DNA of 64,000 bases, taken from contig NC_037090.1 in assembly GCF_002994745.2 (NCBI RefSeq), positions 38,993,001-39,057,000 of the forward strand, given 5' to 3'. The translations under genes and the position numbers were made by a program. The stretch is from Rosa chinensis (Eukaryota > Streptophyta > Magnoliopsida > Rosales > Rosaceae). Under the pieces are notes generated by a model. The model was not told the DNA's origin. It was given only the letters and a program-made list of their open reading frames with translations, and searched no databases. Numbering within the stretch: the first letter of the stretch is position 1; each line of letters begins with the position of its first letter. This document shows positions 58,681 to 64,000 of this stretch, piece after piece.

Positions 58681-58884
58681 ATGCATATTAGACGAGCTAT
58701 CATCATATGCTCCTCTATTCCCCTGATGGGTTGTGTATTGACTACTCTTGTTCATCTGTTTTCTTCTTCTCAGTCGGACAGTGAAGACGACGTGATGAGA
58801 GGCAGGGAAGACGAAGTTACTTCTTCAAGTAATGCAACAGCTCAAAAGCATTTCAGGCAACTTCAATGCATCAGAACCGCTTGA
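58681..58884 (+). CDS. Possible small secreted/anchored peptide, unknown
   Basis: 67 codons from ATG to TGA. Residues 6-26 are strongly hydrophobic (I-I-I-C-S-S-I-P-L-M-G-C-V-L-T-T-L-V-H-L-F), after a short basic start (M-H-I-R-R), as in a signal peptide or anchor. The rest is polar and acidic (S-D-S-E-D-D) with a basic end (H-F-R-Q-L-Q-C-I-R-T). The open frame extends upstream to 58618 but only with TTG. I do not recognise a peptide hormone motif. The presence of a nearby TATA word and a plausible signal peptide is the only support; it may be chance. Confidence 0.3.
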   Translation: MHIRRAIIICSSIPLMGCVLTTLVHLFSSSQSDSEDDVMRGREDEVTSSSNATAQKHFRQLQCIRTA

Positions 58885-60134
58885 TCGATGATGTCGTTGC
58901 CCATCTAACAGTACCAGTTTTGGGGCTTTTTTTAACGGCATCTATTTTCAGTCGTCGTAGCATTTGTTCTTTACATTCGATCTGAATATACACAATTTGG
59001 TACAAGCAAGATGTGGGATGTTGGATTAGATGAAACATCGACTCACTTGATGATCATGAACCAGGCCGGACGGAGGTTTCGATCTCATACTTGATCATTT
59101 CTTACTTGATTCGGAGGTTTCAGATTTTATTTTTATTTATTTGTTTGGGTATTTTGATGTTAATTAGACTTGGATCTAGTTAACATGTGTTATGTATTTT
59201 GATGTTTTGTTTAGATTTATGAGTTATTCTTGCATGTTTTACTGAAGCTATGCCATATAATTTTGTATAATTTAACCTAAGTAATAATTATGCAAAATAG
59301 ATAAATATGTATGTATGTATCTAAAAAGTGAAGAGATGATGTCTTTTTTTTTTTTTTGTTATATTCTTATAAAAAATCCAACCGATTTACAATATAACTA
59401 AATCATGGGTATCACTCATCTTTCGAGTTCTTTCAAAAATCAGCCTAATTGAAAAGCACGAGGGTCGACCTAATGTGACAGAGTGATCGTGAGTTCTCAT
59501 TGGGGAAGAGGCTATCTATGAACAGACAAAACTGGATTTTGAAATGAGCATTCAGTATCTTATTCCCTGCCTAGCTACTAACATTTGTTCACTGTGATAA
59601 TAACAGCGGTCTAATTGCCTCAAAGCAATCAAGATAAGACCATGATTGGAAAGTAGCACTCCAGATGGTGCTTGTTTGCTTAGTCAAAACATGTGATTGG
59701 AATTAGTGAATTAGGGGAGCCGATGAGCTGAGACATGTTGGTAAGTTATAATTCTAACATTAAAAAGGTCATGAGTTCGATGAGAAAATGTAATGGAGGA
59801 TATTCTGAGGCTGTTCTTTAGTGTTTCCTTACCCAGGATGAGGATTTTGATCTTGGTCTAAAACAAATATTTTTCTGTTTTGATAGTTATGGGTTGGGTG
59901 AATTTGTGAGTACCAGTTTGGTTGTGGCTTAAGGGTTAGTGTGTTTCACAGTGACAGAAAGTAGCGCTGCGACACGAGTTTAATTTTTGGTCTTGATTCA
60001 TGGTTATAGGGCCTCTGTTTGTGTTAATAAAATTGAGGGTGATCATGTATTACATTATTTATTTAGAGAAACGACAGGAGCTAGGGTTTTCTTTGCCTCC
60101 TCTTCTTTTAGCATCAGTTTTCTAAGGTTTTACC
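58885..60134. other. Intergenic DNA, nothing recognised
   Basis: AT-rich with a poly-T run at 59343-59357. The right part (from about 60060) may be the 5' leader of the LINE fragment that follows. Confidence 0.45.
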
Positions 60135-61220
60135 ATGGTTGATGAGGTTTCGGTTCGTCTGGCTGCAACTCTTGCGATCACGAAGGATGGGCGGACCTCC
60201 TTTGGTCCGGTGGGCGCCACAGCAGTGTCCGATCAGCGTAGGGTGAATCCAAGGGCTTTTATGGGGACTATTGCTTCTGTTTGGGGGTGGTAATAGGATG
60301 ACAATCAGGGAACAACGTGGACGGTATGTGTTCCAGTTCACGTCGCCGGTGGACCGAGAAATGGTGTTGGATGGGGGTCCATGGTTTTTCAGGAAACACG
60401 TGCTGGCGGCGGTGATGTTCGGTGGATTTGGTGATGTTGAGGCTGCACTGATCAAGACGATTCCAGTGTGAGTCGAGATCTTTAGCCTGCCTCCAGCTCT
60501 ATTCATGGAGGGGGGTTGTGGCGTTGATTGGGGCCACATTGGGTGAGGTGGTAGCGCTGGATAGCCTGGCGATACGTAAGGGCAAAGGAGCTGGATAGCC
60601 CCTGTGAAGCATATGTACCCTTCGACGACTTTCGAGTTTACTGCAGGAGCGGCGATAACGGTGTGTCTCAAGTGTGAAAGGCTAGTGGGTTGCTGGAGCA
60701 TCCCTGCACAGGTTGGCTGGTGCACCGATGGTGGTGAAGCTGATTCGTGTTTGCCCCTAACCCTAACTCTATGGTTAGGGTTTCTGATCGCCCTGCGACA
60801 CTGGGGGTTTCAAGTTCGGGATTGCAGCCTATTCCCAATCCCTTAGCTGTTGCTCCGAGGCCTTTACCCCTCTCTTTCGGGTACGTTGGCTACACAGTTT
60901 CCACGGCTCTAGTTGCGATCGGCGACTGTTTCTCTGGTTGTGGAGACCCCGGCTCCATCGGTTCCAACTAAGCCTACTACAGGCAAGAAGCGTGCTGCAG
61001 CACCTTTGACAGTGATTCAGTACCGTAATCGTGTGACATCTGCTGCGGCAGTTGTGGATGGAAAACTGGGTAGTGATTCGGTTCTTCTAGGGTGAGCCTT
61101 AATTGGCAATCAAGTGCGCCAACGATGTGATTCTTGTGTCTCCTGCTAAGAAATCCAAGTTGGATGAGCTCTGGGGAGGAAGAACAATCCGAAGGACGGA
61201 ATGCTTAAGACACTAAAAAT
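60135..61220 (+). pseudogene. LINE ORF1 fragment (DUF4283), frameshifted
   Basis: Starts M-V-D-E-V-S-V-R-L-A-A-T-L at 60135, then the DUF4283 pattern R-G-R-Y-V-F-Q-F-T-S...V-L-D-G-G-P-W-F-F-R-K-H (in another frame, 60271-60471), a shifted P-S-T-T-F-E-F-T / V-C-L-K-C-E-R block near 60620, and a C-terminal S-P-A-K-K-S-K-L-D-E-L-W near 61140. Several frameshifts and stops. No ORF2 follows, so the copy is truncated or recombined. It is opposite in strand to the 42-53 kb LINE and not a close copy. Confidence 0.7.
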
Positions 61221-61775
61221 GAACGGGGACCCAAATCCGCCGAGAGATTAATTTCATTGCCGACCCAAGCTAGTGTAGCCAAACTCCAAGAGAGAATAGC
61301 GTTTCACGGAATATTATTGTTCCTCATCCTACCTACTCCATCATATTTTGTTAAGAAAGATGATTTGTAATATTGATGGTCACTCTATGCTGTATGCGTA
61401 TTGTGACAATAAACAGCTCAGTCCATGTGTTGATGCAGCCAAGTAGTGACAAGATTTGCGGGTGAATTTGAGAGGGAAAAATATCATATTTGTTCTTGAA
61501 AGTTAAAAAGTAAAAACCATTCCTTAGGTGCATTACTCCAGGTTGCATGAATGCATGACATCTGGAGTTCCTTTCACCTGTCATCAATTTTTGCGTGTTT
61601 GGATTTAATGGCATGGTAATATAAGAGTCAAGTATTTCTTCCCTGATAGCTATAGTGATTCAAAAATGGTGAAAACGCTGACCCCGTGAGTTTATATTAT
61701 AACTATATAGAATTCCGCTACCCCTCTAAATGAAGTTCCGGGACAAGAAGAAAGAAAAAATAACTACCTAGTTTC
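61221..61775. other. Spacer between LINE fragment and right-edge gene
   Basis: Includes the presumed 3' UTR of the minus-strand gene. The 87-codon minus ORF at 61351-61614 shows no family features. Confidence 0.45.
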
Positions 61776-63564
61776 TTACAAGCCAAATTCTAGTTCGGCT
61801 CGCTTCAGAACAGATGTAACTCGAACAAAAAATTCTGGTTCCTCTTCTTTTATATCTTCAAGAGTCCTGGATTCATGTTCATCTGCCTGAAATGAAAAGC
61901 AGATCATTTTAGGAAACAAAAGAATAAATAAATAAACAATGTATTAAACCCATTACCATAAAATTGTACCCTATGTCAAATAGGTAGAAGGAAGGATTTT
62001 TGGCAAGAATTTTGTTTTATTTGATGATTTGGGTAAGAGAAAAATTCATAACCATCCTTCAGTGGACAAGCGGGGTTACTTGAATTGTCACGTAAGATTC
62101 CATCGACTCAACAAATGCATAATTGAGTTATAAGAAAAAAAGCAATAGCAATAATGGTTTTCTTTTCTTTTCTTTCTTTTTGAAGACAATTGCAGAACAT
62201 ACAGGTAAATGGGAATGATTCAGAACATATATCAGGAAAGTGTTTTAAATACAAGATTGCATGAAGTTTTATAAGACTAACTGTTATGAAGTTAATTCCC
62301 GAAAAAATAAAAATAAAAGATTACCAGAGGGGAAAACCAATTTTACTTATGTGCAAATAAAGAATTTACTTTGGCAGAGCTCCCCCAAGTTTAAAACATA
62401 TATGACGATTAATTCTAGAACTCAACTTTTATTTTCAGAAAGGATAGAACTTGAACTATGAAATTCACATGATCAAAAAAAGGTCAATAAACAATAAAAT
62501 TCATCAATAAAGAACTGGACCGAAGAGCCCTACCAATATGCTAAAGCTGATAACTGTCGCATACCTCTTTAAATTTCAAGAGAATTAAGTTGGACACAGA
62601 TGCCGGCTTTTCCCGGTCCCACCTGGAAAGAAATGATAGAGAAGTTCAACATCAGTGATTGATTAATCCAATTTTACTATCTAGACAGCGATTATTTAGT
62701 CAATGCCATGACTTAATGCTTTATTTTGATGAGTATAATCAATACTAAATCTTAACAAGGTAGCACTGTTGGGATGTTTCCTTATAGTTAGTCAAGCTTT
62801 CTCTAAGTTTCTTGTACACTAATTGCCTGAGCTTGGCCCTAACGATTGAAGACAATTAACCAACTCAAATGGATATAGCTAATAATCTATTGGTCAGAAC
62901 ACAGTCCTGTTAACTGCGATGTATCCTGCCTGCACGGATGTGGAGTAACGTAACCTTATCCAGCCCATGTTCCTTTCTGTTTACACCCAGCTTTTCATGT
63001 ACTGACCAAATCAGACCCTCCTATACAATTAAAGTTGCAACATAGTAGCTACTCATATCAGTCTGTTCAACAGGTTAAAACAAGATCAATTAAAACACAC
63101 ACACACAGACAGAGCTAGCTAACCGTTTGTGAGGCACATCCAAAGGAAGTCATGTAAATAAGTGGTGAGTACTGCACTTCCCCATGAGCCCTTCATTCAG
63201 TTCATCTCTTTGTTTTTTCTATTCTTTTTCATTATCATTGTTAATGAAATGGAGTTCTCTTATCGTCTCTAGTTTCCTTGAAAAGCTTGTAGACAGATAA
63301 GTAATATTAAAGATTTGTGCTTCAAAGAAAGAAAGTCTAACCAAGTTTATGTTTTCACAAAACGTATTGTTTTATGAGATTTTAACAACAATATATCACA
63401 TGCTGACTGGTCAAGGGTAATACAAAAGCAAATCCATACCTCAAAAGCATTAATTCATTCACCGATCGCCACATGCTACGTCCTACATCTTTAGCAAATG
63501 GCTCTCTAGCACTTCTTCCATGCCACAACTCTTTTGCAACATACATCACTTCTTCAACATCTAC
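61776..63564 (-). CDS. Unrecognised conserved-looking gene, last three exons (partial)
   Basis: Three coding exons on minus: 63564-63440 (TATAG acceptor, GTATGG donor), 62622-62565 (CCAG acceptor, GTATGC donor), 61886-61776 (TTCAG acceptor, stop TAA). Phases join perfectly: ...N-E-L-M-L-L-R | W-D-R-E-K-P-A-S | A-D-E-H-E-S. The 97 residues are charged and helical-looking, with E-L-W-H-G-R-S-A-R-E-P-F, M-W-R-S-V-N-E-L-M and a C-terminal E-E-E-P-E-F-F-V-R-V. They look like a soluble protein under coding constraint. I cannot name the family, and the upstream exons lie beyond the right edge. Confidence 0.72.
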
Positions 63565-64000
63565 CTATAAAAATGACAATACATAATATAGGACTTCAGG
63601 AGTTGAGAAGAAGAAGAAGAAGAAAAAAAAAACTGAACAATCAGACAACATGTAATTGTGGTTGACAAGCAAAACAGTTTTCTTGGTAATTTACAAATGC
63701 AGGGTTTCACTTCAAGAACAACCCTCACTGTATCACAGCTGTTTCTTAGGAATTATTCAATTATTGAGCGTAATATTCTTTAAGTCTCCTATCATGCTAT
63801 TAAATCTGTATGTAGCTTGCAAATAGTAATTTATTGCCAAATTATTTGGAGAAGCTTTAGCTCGATCAGGTCCAGAACCCAAGTACCCATAAAGTTTTTT
63901 TTTTTTTTTATTTTAATTTTAAAAAAACTGAAAACAACCTTTTAAAGCACACACGAAGCAGTTTATAACAAAAATTTTACCATCCCGTCAAAATACAGTA
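63565..64000 (-). other. Intron of the right-edge gene
   Basis: AT-rich sequence upstream of the exon at 63564, presumably intron running off the window. Contains a GAA run (63608-63625) and a long T run (63895-63909). Confidence 0.5.

Overview
The window reads as nuclear DNA of a flowering plant, probably a eudicot. It has AT-rich spacers, short exons with GT-AG introns, plant-type gene families (a SKOR outward K+ channel, an RRP45 exosome subunit, RAPTOR1 and HAKAI relics) and many plant transposon classes. A Rosaceae source is my guess from the general look of the transposons; nothing here proves it.

Intact genes. (1) A SKOR/GORK-type channel on + (4137-13878): 13 exons, 851 codons, frame closes exactly. 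(2) The exosome core subunit RRP45 on - (20509-15380): 8 exons, 466 aa, with a telo-box just upstream. (3) A CCCH + RING spliceosome-associated protein (CWC24/RNF113A family) on + (29417-30541): 3 exons, 319 aa. (4) The last three coding exons of an unrecognised conserved gene on - (63564-61776), running off the right edge. A 67-codon ORF at 58681 may be a small secreted or anchored peptide gene.

Mobile DNA. An LTR element enters from the left edge (1-937). A young Copia element (31580-38684) has LTRs I read as identical and a perfect 5-bp target duplication, but its coding frame is broken twice. From 41.9 to 53.7 kb lies a dead L1-type LINE on -, split by two later insertions: a rearranged LTR-type element (43669-47833, TSD CACTA) and an unclassified 1.8-kb insertion (48530-50353). 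Four TIR/MITE-type elements have target duplications of varying quality (24972-25420, 25468-26318, 54333-55162, 57234-58122). There is a short poly(A)-tailed retrocopy with a 16-bp TSD (22065-23230), and two Helitron-like 3' ends (28053 and about 41928).

Gene relics. A 3' part of RAPTOR1 with introns kept, one exon missing and a nonsense codon (39117-40922) lies left of the second Helitron-like end. A HAKAI first-exon fragment (55687-55845) and an exon-like piece near the first Helitron end (26932-27099) fit transposon-mediated gene-fragment capture.

Most unusual: (a) a short repeat built on TGGTCA/TGACCA that is both translated (V-T-x-x units between integrase and RT) and present in the untranslated leader of the same Copia element; (b) an LTR-type element whose two outer ends are inverted copies of the same LTR start. 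The genes do not form a pathway; the window is ordinary gene islands separated by nested transposons. Exon boundaries were deduced by eye from splice signals, frame and remembered family sequences, without alignment software.
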